From contig OW028583.1 of assembly GCA_932294295.1 (NCBI GenBank), positions 1,267,501-1,331,500 of the forward strand: a stretch of DNA of 64,000 bases, written 5' to 3'. This stretch comes from Alitta virens. Taxonomy: Eukaryota > Annelida > Polychaeta > Phyllodocida > Nereididae. Below, piece after piece: positions 35,901 through 49,695 of this stretch. Position numbers and translations under genes: made by a program. The notes under the pieces were generated by a model. It worked only from the letters and a program-made list of their open reading frames with translations, made no database searches and was not told where the DNA came from. How positions within the stretch are numbered: position 1 is the stretch's first letter; each line of letters begins with the position of its first letter.

Positions 35901-38900
35901 GAATGAAATATTTATCTGTTGAAAATTGTAGTTGTCAATTCATTATGTTTCCAAAATATTTCTGTATGGCCGACCACTTCACCATTGATTACTTTAATGG
36001 TCACTGAAGTATGATTTATCTGAATGTCTATGGGATGATTAATATTTATATATTTCAGCTTGGAGTGTGAGATTCTTCAACACTTGCTTTGCGCTCAGAT
36101 AGAAATGTCCAAATGTGCGTTTTTGCCTTCGCTCCTTCATTTAAATGACGCTAATTCCAAGCTCTCTCATTGGACAGCGCTACAGCCAGTCAAGGAGGTA
36201 AATTATTTCTTATTGGAAATTAATTATGTTGGTCAATTCATTTTGCAGGTAGTTCAGTGATAGAGCATGATTCAATCAAACTGACTACATTTCACACATG
36301 AGATTTATTAAAGTGTTGATAGTAGCTGGGTGGTCTAATGGTAAGACGCTCGCCTGCTCCTCTGAAGGACCCGGGTTCAATCCCGTGCTCAGGTACCCTT
36401 CATGAGCAACATCTCAGCTGGATGTCGTTTGGATGAGATGTTAAATTGGTGGTCCCTTGTATTTGTGTCTATACTGAGGCAAGTAAAAGATGCCATCCAT
36501 GGGGTAAATGTGTAACATGGGTGGACTCCTCCTCCTCTCTCTCACCTCATCAATTAACTCTTGATAGCGGCAAGAACTTACCTTAGAGGGCTACACTTTC
36601 CGCATCTATATATCTATCTTGATATGATGTCATGCTGTTGAAAGAAGCTCTGGCCAATTCCTAGGTTGGTTGTTTGCCCAAATAATTGTTGATTTCAGCG
36701 AGGGTCTTAAAAATTAAATGTAGACCAGAAAGTATTGTAGCACGTTTTAATTATTTTTATTTAATTGCCCCCTCCGTACCCACTACTTTACTAATTTCTT
36801 TGATTCTACACTTACGTACGTCACACGGTCAGTTGTGATGTGTTGTGTGGACTCAGCGTGGTCAGTTTGATTGAATAAGGAGTAAGTAACACAACAATAT
36901 TGAGACATATTGGTCAGCATTAGGACTAGCACGAGATACCTTCCTGACCGCACGCCTCTGTCGGCTCTATTCGTATTGTGACGTTTATAATTTAGCTGGA
37001 ATTGTCCGCAATCATATCAGATAATAAATAAGAGCATCATATATCTCGGATCACAATAAGACTAGAAAGCATCAGATACTAAACATAAACATACCCAAGA
37101 CACTGTTCATGAGATACATCCCAGCTGGATCTCGATCGCATGAGATGTTAAAATGTAATACCTTGTACCCGGTAAAAAGCCCCACCCAGGGGTAATGTGT
37201 AACATGGTGTGGACTCCAAGCCATAATATCTCATCTCATCATTCATCTGCCTCTAGCAGCTGGCCAGACCCAGATAGCATTCCAAATCGGACCAGCGTCG
37301 TTTCTATATCGGTCGCCATCGGTAGAACATCGTTACAACATCGCCGACATTGTGCCGACATTGATTCGATTTGGAATGCTATCTGGGGATAACTGGCGGT
37401 AAAATTATCAATCCGATTGATTAGCTAGAATTTATTTTATTTTAGTAAGAATTGCTGTATCCATAATTCCTGTTTTTATAAGTGTTCCATCTTATAATTC
37501 AATGCAATTTAAATTCATTTACCACGTAGTAAATATTTTGACATCTTATTGGCTGTTGTAGACCTTAACAATTGCCCTACCTTCCGACATATTTCTTTTA
37601 TTATATTAATTACCTCTTATTAATTTACTATAATACAGTTGTTGTTCTTAACCTTGAAATGATATTTGGTACCACTTTATTGATTGTATCAACAGGATCC
37701 TGCCGCTCATGAACAAATGGTAAATCATTTAGTGGGCTTTAATAATGTTTTGTAGTGTTATGATTATGTTCCATATTAAATAAATGGTACTGTTTAAATT
37801 CTTATATTGTATATTTGCCATGAGTTATATATTGTGCTGTTGAGAACCTTTTTTTTATTGCTAATGCAATGTTTTATTGGACAGTTTATTATGTATTTCT
37901 GTTTTGTTTTTTGTTAGTTATACGATCACTTATATAGATTTTTTTTTTTCCATATTGAAATGTTGTAATAGATAATTTGATAGACATTTCGTTAATCCGA
38001 AAATCAGCTATATAGAATGTTGGCCATATTGTGTGCGTAGGATTTTCCACAGAGTAATAATACCCAGAGGGGGCAGTGCAATTGAACCAATGTCAGCCTG
38101 TTCAGGTTGTGTTTCACAATATGATAAGCCCGCAGTGACGATTTCATATCAAAACAATGATAGGATTTTTTCATATATATACACTAATGAAAGTCAAATA
38201 ATTAATCATGTACATTTATAAGGAAAACACACAATGAAATTTTTTTTTAATGCCTATGGTCGGTGTTTTACATTGACATTAAGCATGCAGAATTATGACG
38301 TCACCATAACAACAATCACAATGACATCATTTCCGATTGTTATGATTATGACGTAATACAGCAAATGACGCCTATTATCGCCCAAAACCAACCCTGACTT
38401 GGCTTATAAATGTTTGAGTGTCCCCTCTTACTATTTCTACTCTTTGGGATTTTCAAATGTTCGCTGTGGCTTCCAGTTGCTTCTTGCATCAAACAAAAAT
38501 AAAATCCCACTTCGAAACTGCCTCACTATAAATCACTACAAAGACCACCTCACTATAATATATATACTTTCCTTGTAATAAGTATTAACAATATTCAGCT
38601 TGTGTATTTCATTTCAAATACTATAAAATGAAGGCTTCGTCAAATAGATGAATCGGGGTCTGCAAACTTGTTTTAAAACACTTATAGTTTGATGAATAAT
38701 CTGCTACATGTTTATTGTGACAGCAAAGGATTATTTAGTTTTTAGAACAGAGCTAATGGCTTTATAACTGATGTTATTTTTTAAGAAGTAGCCTAATGAT
38801 ATGGTTTACAAACTTCAATTGTTTTAATATTTTGCTCTTTTTTTTTTCAAGAGTAAACGATTGTCATTTGGAGGTTCAAAGAATCCCCCAATTCCGCACT

Positions 38901-41900
38901 TGAAGTCATGGCTCGTCAGATATAAGGGACAATTGGTGTCGAAGTTTAGTTTGTATTTCTACGACGTTCTTAGCAAACAGGCTCCTGCTGCGGAATTTAA
39001 GTCTAATCTAGCAAAAGCGTCGATTGACTTCTATGGAAAGTAAGTGCATTTGTCTATTCATAATACTTTTTTTTTCCAAATTCAAATTTAGTGACCATTT
39101 TCTTAAAATATGAACATAACTATACTTTATACATTGATTCTTCACAAATATGGTAGACGGGCACCATATTGGGTGTATTTGCCTTTACCAAAATACAAAT
39201 TTAAATGTCGATATAATATTTTGGAGATATAGATATGATTTATTTGTCAGTGTTGCATAATAATATCTTGATATAGCATGGTCATATTTATAGATGATGG
39301 ATGCCCGTCATTTAATATGACGTTTATATGCTTCATAAAAGGAACTGCTCATTATATATTGATAAATATATTATATTATATAAATATTTTCAGAATTGTG
39401 AGTTTTCAAAAAAAGACAGACGCTCAGTGCGTCGCTCTCGTATTTGACACAAACGGATTGGAAGGAACAAAGCGTCGTCCTGGTTACCACCACCCCAGCA
39501 AGTATGTGGAGACACCTAGAGGAGGGTTGGAGAGTTATCCCGCTATATTCTCGTACCCCAATGTAAGTTGGTTGAAGAATATTTCAATATCTTTAAAAAT
39601 GGTACTTCAATATCTTTTAAGAAAACATAGGAAAAAGTACAGTATAGCGGACCCAGATTTATGACCATATTTGACGAGTCTCATAAATCTATGTATGACA
39701 TCACAAACAAATGTAGTTATGATGGCGGTTTCATCTTCACGGTAAAGACAGCGTTTATTTTTGCTTTTTCTTGGGGGTTCCAGCCCCCAAACCCCCGCTC
39801 ATCTACACCAAATGTTATTTTAATTGTGCTAGAACTTCAAACTTGTGAAATATTTGATAAAATTTGATTTTTAATGGGCGCTAAATATGGGCATAAATTT
39901 GGGTCCGCTATACTGCACTAAACCCAAACCATACACTGTACAAATGAAGGAGTAAAGAAGTATTCAAGCTAATTTAATACTACAAACCATCACACAAAAA
40001 TTCATTTGATATATATGCAGATTGGGTGCAAATTCTAACTGCACTTAAAGTTATGAGGTTCTGGAGGTATGATTGTCTGTATCATTTAGCAATTAATGTC
40101 AACAATTAATGTCAGTGACTGTCACTACATTGATCACCATAATTTACAAGTCATGGGAATACAGCATAGTTTCATATGTGATGTTCAATATTTGTTAATT
40201 CTGATGAATATATTTTTGGCCTCTCCTGTTAAAAAAAGCTGTGTTGCCATGGCAACATTAAAATTGTATGTGATAGATGATATTGAGTGGGGTACTGATG
40301 GATTATGGATCAACTAGATATTAAAATAATAAATGCTAGACTATGACAATCAATGATAAACAATGATTTACAATGATATACAATTATAAATGATAAACAC
40401 TGTCTGTAAGAGGATTGAGATGAATAACAATTAAAGTGTTATTTAGCGCTAGAATTTTACCAACACAAATACAAGTGATAGATAATGACCGCGTTTGAGT
40501 GTATATGCAATTTATCCGAGGCTTCAGCCGAGGATTAATTGCATATTCACGAAAACAAGGTCATTATCTAACTTATGCCACTTGTTTTGTTTGTAGTTGT
40601 TTGATCACTTGCTTATGACGTTCTCCCCTTAAGACTTTTGTTTGCTTATTATATAAGATGTTCATTTGATTGTTGTGTTTTGTTTCATTGTTTTATTACA
40701 ACTTGTAGCCAGTCAAGTGTGACCATATTCTCCCAGGTATATGCAATTTATCCCCCTGGAATCTTGGCCTCTGATTTGATGAAAAAGGCAAACAGTGGTA
40801 TAACATTTATTACCATAATTTAAGTATATTTTTTATTTCAGGAACACGTAGCAGAGAAGCATTGGCCCAACATCATAAGCATTATAACGGACCCCACAAG
40901 CGGGCTGCACACGGTGGATAAACATGTCTACGTTTGTGATGAGGTGGGTCTCATTTTGCTTTTAACGAGAATAAGATTATTATCATTTAGCATGGTTTTT
41001 AACTGTTTAAGGTACAGGAATCTTCGAGGTTTTGTGGAGGCATGTTTTGTTTTTTAGAACAGTGATAATCCCTCACACCAAAAGTTAAAAAAAAAAACTT
41101 TTAAAAATATTCAAAAAGAAATCCTGGAAGTTTCGTTTGAAAAATTGTTCCACCCACAAATCTCTCTCCACTGAATTCAGCTGAAATATTAAAAACTCCA
41201 GGAAACCTGGTTTGTGATTGACAATTTTAATAAATTATTTGACCGCATATATTTTACAAGGGTCAATCTTAATGTCATGACCTTGTGAAGGCAAGATTGT
41301 CATTTTGAAGTAAGGTCTTCACCATAAAACTAGACGTTGAGTGAAGTCTGGCAACATTGAAAGAAGGTGGGGACCTAGCTCAGTGGTAGCGCTCTGGGTT
41401 TCCAACCACTGGGTCCCGGGTTCAATTCCCGGTCGAGCCTATGTTGGATGGCTGTTTCATCGTCATATCCCTGCCTGTTGAATTAGCCCATCAGGTGCAG
41501 AAATACAGGACATAAAGCCTGGCAATGTTGAAAAATACTTCGAGGTGATTTTTGTTAGCTATGTGTAACAGTTGGTTTGGTTTTGATGTGTGAAATAAGC
41601 TACAAATTTAAAAAATGGAGATGAAAGAAGGGCAGAGCTTTGTATTTGATGACTTTAGTTTTGCTGATAATTGAAATTATTAATTTTTGTCAAGTTTTTA
41701 TCATGTCTATGATTATGATAAAAACTTCCGGTTGATAGTTATTCTCCATGAATTTATTTTTATTTTTTTATTCGATCCAGTGATCTGATAACAAATTGTT
41801 AATGGCCCAGGCAAGTTTATAGGACTGGAACATGGGGAAAGGGGACAACAAATTTTTTCAAGCCATATTTATTAATATTGTACACATTTTATTATATCAG

Positions 41901-44900
41901 TAACTGCCTGATAGCTACATCAAATAATACAGTTCAAATGTATATAAATATATTGCTGTTCTACAAAATTTTAACAAAAACGTTATGCTGTTATCATAAA
42001 AGTATATATTGAAAGACAAATTTGATCTTAATACCATGGTAACAGAATACAAAGTATATATATATCATATTTTGTTGACCATATAGTTTAATGAGTACAA
42101 TCTACTCAAGAGCTATTTGAATTCAAACTTCGGTATCATGTACAATATGTATACCCTGGGGCAATTTCACAGATGTGCTGAATATCATTGACAACTTGAC
42201 TTTATGCCACTAAGAAATAGATAAATAAATGAAATTTGAAAAAATGAGAGATAGATAGGAATTACTTGAGGTTAGGATTGCAATTTTTTTACTTTATAAA
42301 CAACAAAACTTTTAGTTAAATTATTTCTTGATAAAAGAAATGCTTGTTTAAGTTTATATTTTACACTAGGTTTTTTTTCCAATTATGAATTAAAGCTATG
42401 TATTATATATTATATATATGGTTTAGTGCAGTATAGCGGACCCAAATCTATGCCCATATTTAGAGTCCATTAAAAATTAAATTTTATCAAATATTTCACA
42501 AGATTGAAGTTCTAGCACAATTAGAACAACATTTTGTGTAAAGTAGCCTCCTAGAAAAAGCAAAAATAAACTCTGTCTTTACCGTTAATATGAAAACCGC
42601 CATCATAACTAAATTAGTTTGTGACATCATAAAGAAATTTCAAGCACTTTTACGTCATAGGCCTGGCAAAGAGGCTCGTTAAATATGGTCATAAATCTGG
42701 GTCCGCTATACTGCAATTTTTCCATATATATATATATATATATATAGATATTTCATACAATGAAGTTAATTAAATGCAAATATTCTGTTCCCAGAAAGCA
42801 TTTGGGATTACAGTAAGTCTTTATTTTATTTTATTTGCAGTTTTTGCTTAATAGTTTGAGTTAATTTATCAAGCAGTTTGTATTTAATATTGTTAATTGC
42901 AATTGCAGTTTGTTTTGCAATTAATATGCATGGTGTATTTCTAATCGTGTGAATTTGACTCGATAATTATTAATTTTACTTAAATTAATAATTATTATGA
43001 AATCACAATGGAAATGTTACTGATCTCTACATGTACAGTTGGGGCCATATGCATATACAAACATTTTATTGTAACAACAATTCTGTGTTAAAGTTGCACT
43101 GTCTGTCAAATTTGCAATTTTCTAAGACGCTATCAAACTGTTGAAAATTATCTTTATTAATCAAGGCACACTAAATTTGGGTGAATTAATGATTTTATAA
43201 GACATTAATTACTTAAAAATGAATTATACAATGAGAGAAAATCCAGACCAAAACATTGGAAACGCAATGGAAATGACATCGTCACCATTGTTCAGTATTG
43301 TGACGTCATCACTGGGTTTTTGATGGCATGAAAAACTAATATTTATATTATTTATTGTAAATTAAAACTAAATTGTTGTGCTAAAGTGGGTATGTAATGG
43401 TGAAAAATATCATGAGACAAGAAGGCAGTATTGATTTATATCATTATTTTAATGTGCAAATTTGACAGACTGTGCACCTTTAAATTTCCAATTTTACTGC
43501 AATGAAAGAGCTTTGGTATTTTTCAACATCTTTTTAGCCAAATTCTGGTGATTATTTTCTTTTTTTAAATCTAATTTGTTAAAAACTCACCAGAATTTTG
43601 CTAAATATATGTAGAAAAAAAACCAGAGCTCTGGACAAACCATTAGCCATGGAGGTTAGTGTATGTACTTTAATGACCCGCTAGTTTTGGACTTAGTGAA
43701 AGAAAATGCTACATAATACCTTGTGAAAGTGGTCACGCCTCAAATTTGCATTTGATTTAGATGATTCACATGATGTCCTTTATATTAAAACCATTATTGA
43801 GTGGAAATTTACCACAGAATTGTTGTTACAATTAAATGTTTGTATTATAACTCAGCTGTATGTAAATATAAGACCCCAATTGTACAATATACAGTCAAAT
43901 CTGTTCTAACAACCCCCTGTGTAGAACACTAACCTGCTGTAAGCGACCATGTCCAACTCCCCTGGATAGAATTTTCATTGTTTATCCCTTTATTAAAGCT
44001 GGATTGTCACTCAATATGACAGTGGCCAAAATCTATTGCATTCACTTCATTGTCTTCTTAATACTGATTACCTACCATCTGAGGTTTGCTGCGTTCACTA
44101 TCTCTCTATAAAATAAATAAACTTCTCATAGTTTTAATTTTTCATGCCATCAAAAATCCAATTTGCATAAATGATATATGTAAACAAACCAAGTGATGAC
44201 ATTGCAATACTCAACAATGGGTGATGATGCAAATTTACAATGTATTTCCAATGTTTTGGTCTTGATTTCTTTCAATGTATCATTTATTTGTTGTAATTAA
44301 TGCCTAATAGATTCATTAGCTTACACATATTTAATGCGCCTTGATCAAATAAGGTGATTTTCAATCATTTGATGAAGTGGAGCTTTAAACAACCACCGGT
44401 CTTACACAACCTAATAGTGGATTTTCACGGAAGGTTCTCTGTATTTCCACTAGATGGCTATGACAGAATACTGCAATTCTATTGGCTGAAAAGGTTCTCT
44501 GATTGGCTGAAGCAAAGTGTATCCTAGCAGCAGTATTTTTAGTGCATTTTAATGTTTATTTGACATCTTATCATTTAGTTGATTCCTGTTTTTTCCCAGG
44601 GAAAATTATATTTATGGAGTTATTAAGGTATGACCTACTATGTCTGAGAAGCAAAATGAGTAATAAGAGGAGAGGAAAGACTTATGTCTTGCTAAAATCA
44701 GGACTGCTCAGTGAAAAGACTCTATTGATACATTGCTTTGAGTGGTCGCTTAACTCAGGTTTGACTGTAACGCTCATCAATTGTCATAATACACAAACAC
44801 CTCCCTGTTACGACCATAGCTCTATAGGTCAAAATGGCCTTAATAGTGAGGCGGTCTTATTAGTCGAGTTAATTGTAGCATATCTGTAATTAGCTTAATT

Positions 44901-47900
44901 TTGTGGTGTTATATTTATTTAAGTGGTGATCTGTAATTGAGGTGTTTTTATGGAAAGCTTCGACAGTAATAAGAAAAGATACAATTTTATCTTTCTAAGT
45001 CTACCATTTTTATATATTTATTTAGCATTTACTGTTTTGTATAAATCTACTGTAAATAAATTCAGTGAGTGTTCAGTAAGTATATAAAAGCCTTAATTAT
45101 ATAAGCTACAGGGGCAGATCTAGGATTTTTGGAAAGGGGGGGGGTCAGGCATAGGACTTGTACGAGCAGCGAAGGTACGATGTCCTTCTAGGGGGGTCCG
45201 GGGGCATTTTTGCCAGAGAAAAGAGGGGCTCAGGACCCCCTGACCCCCTCTAAACCCACCCCTGAGCTAGTTCTCATAAAAGAGTACAAAATTCTTATAG
45301 TCTTCAAGGCTATGGAGTGCAGTCTCGTTCCATATGGTAAATAATAACATTCAGAGTTTAGATTATGTTACTGTCAACAATGATATTTATAGCCTTACTA
45401 ATTGTCTGTCATATGTTCAATATCGTCATATGTTCAATATCGTCATATGTTCAATATCGTCATATAGTTTTCCTCCACTCGAGTGATCTTGCCAGTTATT
45501 ATATAGTAAACGCTTGGGGCACAAATTGTTCTTGCGTTTGACTTAGGAATACGGTATTGTGTTGTGGCCTACAGCAAAAATTGTCCTAGCGTTTGACTCA
45601 GGAACATAGCCTCGGGTAATAGAAACTCTACATTTATATTATAGCCTTGGGTCATGGAAGTTCACAGAATCTGATGTTATGATATTGGAGTGCTAATTGC
45701 CAAGCTGGTCAGTGTAGCCTTGACCACAGAGCAGGACACTTCATTCAGGATGGTTGCTAAGGATAGTGGCTAAGGATGGGTGCTATAGTGATGGTTACTA
45801 GGGATTGACAATGGATGTCTTCATGTCGATATCATGGTCCATGGACCTCAAGATCTGGAGTCTCAACTTCAGGGAGTATTTTTGTCTTTTTAAACTACAC
45901 TTTGTGTTCTTGTTTGTGATGGAATGACAAACATTTGTTAAAATTTCCAACTCGAGTTTTTGAAAGGTTTATTCTAATCGACTCGGGAGTTTCAAGTTTA
46001 GGCCAACACAGCTGGTTACCAAATATTAGCAATTTGTGCAACGGTGTATACATTTATTCAGTGCCTTACGTACGTTTAAGGTGTATTAGATTTAGAAACA
46101 TATGGATTTTTAATATCTGTGGTATCAAATATTTTGGCCAATGCTAGGTGTGACCCCACAAAGGCCTAGAGCCTGTAGTGGGTCATCCTGGCTTTAAAAA
46201 ATAGAGAAGACCTTTCTGTACCATGATATAATTAGAGAATAATTAATTCAAGATTTGAATGTACACCTTCCATTATTGATACATTAATTTAACCGGTTAT
46301 TATCCGGAGTCACAGACCCAAGCTATATCCTGCTTAATAGATTATATTATGAGTTATATTTTAACTAATAAGTCTGAATTATAGATACAATTTGACATGA
46401 TATCTATATGAGTTATATTTAACTTATATAAGTCAGAATTATTGATACAATTTGAGGGAATATCTCTCTCTTTGTGCACCTCCATTATTCATCAAATATT
46501 CCACTGTGCTGCTAGAAACATAGCCTCAGTATTTGGCACTGTTTTTGTAGACATGCAGTAATCACATAATGAATCTTGAGAGTCAGAATGCAAGTGATCA
46601 TCAGGCGACCAGTCATCCTAATCAAGTGACTTATTAACAATTGCAATTAGTGATCAATGAGTAGTGATTAGTAATCAAACATCAAACTATATGATATATG
46701 GTGATAGTAACCAAACCATATCCACCAATATCCCTGATATACCCAAGTGCCTCATGTAGGTTAAGACACATAATATTGAATCCTTATCAAGTGAGTATTT
46801 AACAATTAACAGTCAATTAGTGATTAAGTGATTAATTAGCCAACCATTAGTTGTATGATATGTGATCAAAGGTTGCCACCTTGTGTGTAGGCCAGCAGAG
46901 TGTGTACTAGTTGGTATGTTCATTGGGTGCTACTTTTCAGTGAGATTTTCCATTTTTTCACATTTCATCTTAAAAATTGGTAGTAAGATGTTACCTGAAC
47001 GTCCATGGAGCCATCCAATATAACCAAAGCATTATTTAATGCAATCAAGTACAATTCTTTTTCCTATTGGGAGTGTGCTTCATTTCTTAGCCAGTCCATT
47101 GTAGACTGATCTATCAGTCCCTACATCAGAGATGTTAGTCAATTGTACCATGTAATTTGTGTGTTAATTGAGTGGCTGTCAGAAGCAGAAGTAATGATGA
47201 GATAAGACTAGGCATGTCAATATATTTAATGATAACCACTCAGTGGGTGTTTTTGAGTGTGACATTGTGTGCCTGGCTGTTCTTCCTCATCCAGGAACTC
47301 TGGCGATATCACTCCTTAGGATCTCTACTGAAACATATCATAGCATCTAGCATATTAATTTCCAGTTAAGTTGATATTTATGTCCATGTAAATGCTACTT
47401 ACATTGCTACAGGCAGAAGTTTTTACTCTATTTCATAGTCATTAATTAGGAAAGTCACATGTTGAATAAGTTAAGGAATATATAATCAGAATGCGAGTGA
47501 TCATCAGGCGACGAGTCGTGCTAATCAAGTGACAAATTAACAATTGCAATTAGCGATCAATGAGTAGTGATTAGTCACCAAGTATCAAACTAGTAGCCTG
47601 AGTTGGAGATGAAAGAAGTCCAGTGGTCTTGAGGATCTCTGTGCTGAAACATATAATAGCAGTAAGTTCCATTAATTTCCATTTAGGTTGATATTGATTT
47701 CTATGATAATGCTACTTACATTGCTACAGGCAGAAATTATCACTCTATTTCATAGTCATTGATAAGGAAAGTTACATGTTGTATTCGGTAAAAGAATTAA
47801 GAAATCTGCTTTAGGTATAGAATGGGAGTGATCATCAGGCGATGAGTCATCCTTATCAAGTGACTAATTAACAATTGCAATTAGCGATTAATAAGTGATG

Positions 47901-49656
47901 ATTAGTAATCAAGCATCAAACTATTACCCAGGAGTTTGATGATATATGTTGATAGAAACACACCCATTATGTACTCAAGACTGCCTCATGTTGGTTTGGA
48001 AGTATGGGCAAAATATCCTTACAAGTGTATTTCTTTTGGGAAATATGGCAGTCAATGCCAGGTGTGACCCCATAAAGGCTAAGAGCCTCTTGTGGGTCAC
48101 CCTTATGAATTAAAACAATACATTATTCTTGTAATTAACATCAGTTTTTTATATGATTAATATTAGCAGAAACTGAGCCAAGCGATGTCAATGTTGTTCA
48201 ACAGAGTACCATCTCATTGGATAGCAGTTATTGGTGATACAACTAAGAAAATGCCACATTTCTTTTGGCATGTGATTTTCATTTAAAGTTGACTCAAGTG
48301 TGTTGAAATTGTAGATTATAATTGCTACATCCTTTTATGAAGAAGTTCAAGGGTTGGTAGTGAGAAAATGCCACACATTTTGGTATGTAATATACAATTT
48401 GACATACTATAGTGAAGAATATAACAAACAGGAATATATTTGATATAGCTGATAGATTCCGAAAGAAACTGTGTCGTATATCAATTATGTTAGACGCCTT
48501 TTTCGCCCTACAATATACATTTTTTCCAATATGCACTTTGAATATGTTCTGTGAATACTCGTCAAGATCAGAAGTATTGACGGATAACTCACGGCCATCA
48601 GTACCCCACTCAATATTGTCTATCATTGCGTCTAGTTCTGCTGAGCCATCTGTAACCTCATCTGATGTAGTGTCCGTCTGATTCCTGTGTCTGTCATAAG
48701 AAATAGAAGAGGGATTATTATTATGAAGCTATACATGAATAATGCACAGTTATATATTAGCTATGTTAAAACAAGACACTTACGACGCCTATGAATGCCG
48801 CCAGATTGTGCATGGTATCGAGCAGATCACGGGTTTGCTGTTTATCTAGGGTTGCACCCTTTTTGGTTGGAATTTAGTCCTGATCATCTACTGTCTATAC
48901 ACGCAAATGTAGAGACAGTCTACCTTTGTATCTCTGGAGCGTTAGAAATTTTCTTGAAATAATTTCTCAGTACCATAGAAATTGGCCCTTGATTTTATTT
49001 CTGCCCAGGTTGTAGTATTTACGGTTCAGTGTGTTGTTTGCCATTTTATAGTATAGAAAACAGTCCGAGATGAGTCTTGATCAAGTCTTTGTGGGAACGA
49101 GATGATGTAGAGAGTGAGTGTTAAGTCTTTTATACCACTCAATATATATCAGTATTAGCATATTGTATTCACATATATCAAATGTCACGTATCATCACAG
49201 ATGAGTATATATATATAATAATAGTTTACTTAATGGTTAACATTATGAATGGGTAGCCGTGTTGTAGTTATCTGTCATTACAGTTTATAACTATATGTAG
49301 CAAAAGTAAGGTGTTAGAAGAGTCATTTCTGGCACAGCAGGTTCAATATGTTCTAACAACATATTAATAGTCTGTAAATCCTCAGAAGTTAAGGACACCT
49401 GTTCTTCCTTCGTAGTACTATTAGTAGTCCTGCATACTGCTGTTGTACATCCTTCTTTAACCAAGTAGTAAAAACACCCCAGATGTACAGTTGCATCGAT
49501 TTCGTCAAACGCTAAAGCGGGTATATAGTACATCATGTTCACAAACTGTTGCAAGGGTAATGAAACTGTCAACTCCTCCTTAAGGACATCATCCTGAACA
49601 AATGAGAATAAGGTTATAACCAAGCTAAGAATACATATCAATAGTAGTATAACTGA

Positions 49657-49695
<39 letters not shown>

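Noticed and set aside
36319..36400. Possible tRNA gene
   Set aside because: Box A and B are present, but the acceptor and anticodon stems do not pair and a SINE body follows.
39278..39867. Extended plus-strand frames of 128 and 68 codons around KICS2 exon 8
   Set aside because: The real part is exon 39394-39562; the rest is read-through into intron and the family D element.
41364..41445. Possible tRNA gene
   Set aside because: Ends do not form an acceptor stem; best read as a SINE head.
44503..44889. 128-codon plus-strand open frame
   Set aside because: Overlaps dispersed repeat family E, whose second copy does not keep the frame, and has no recognisable domain.
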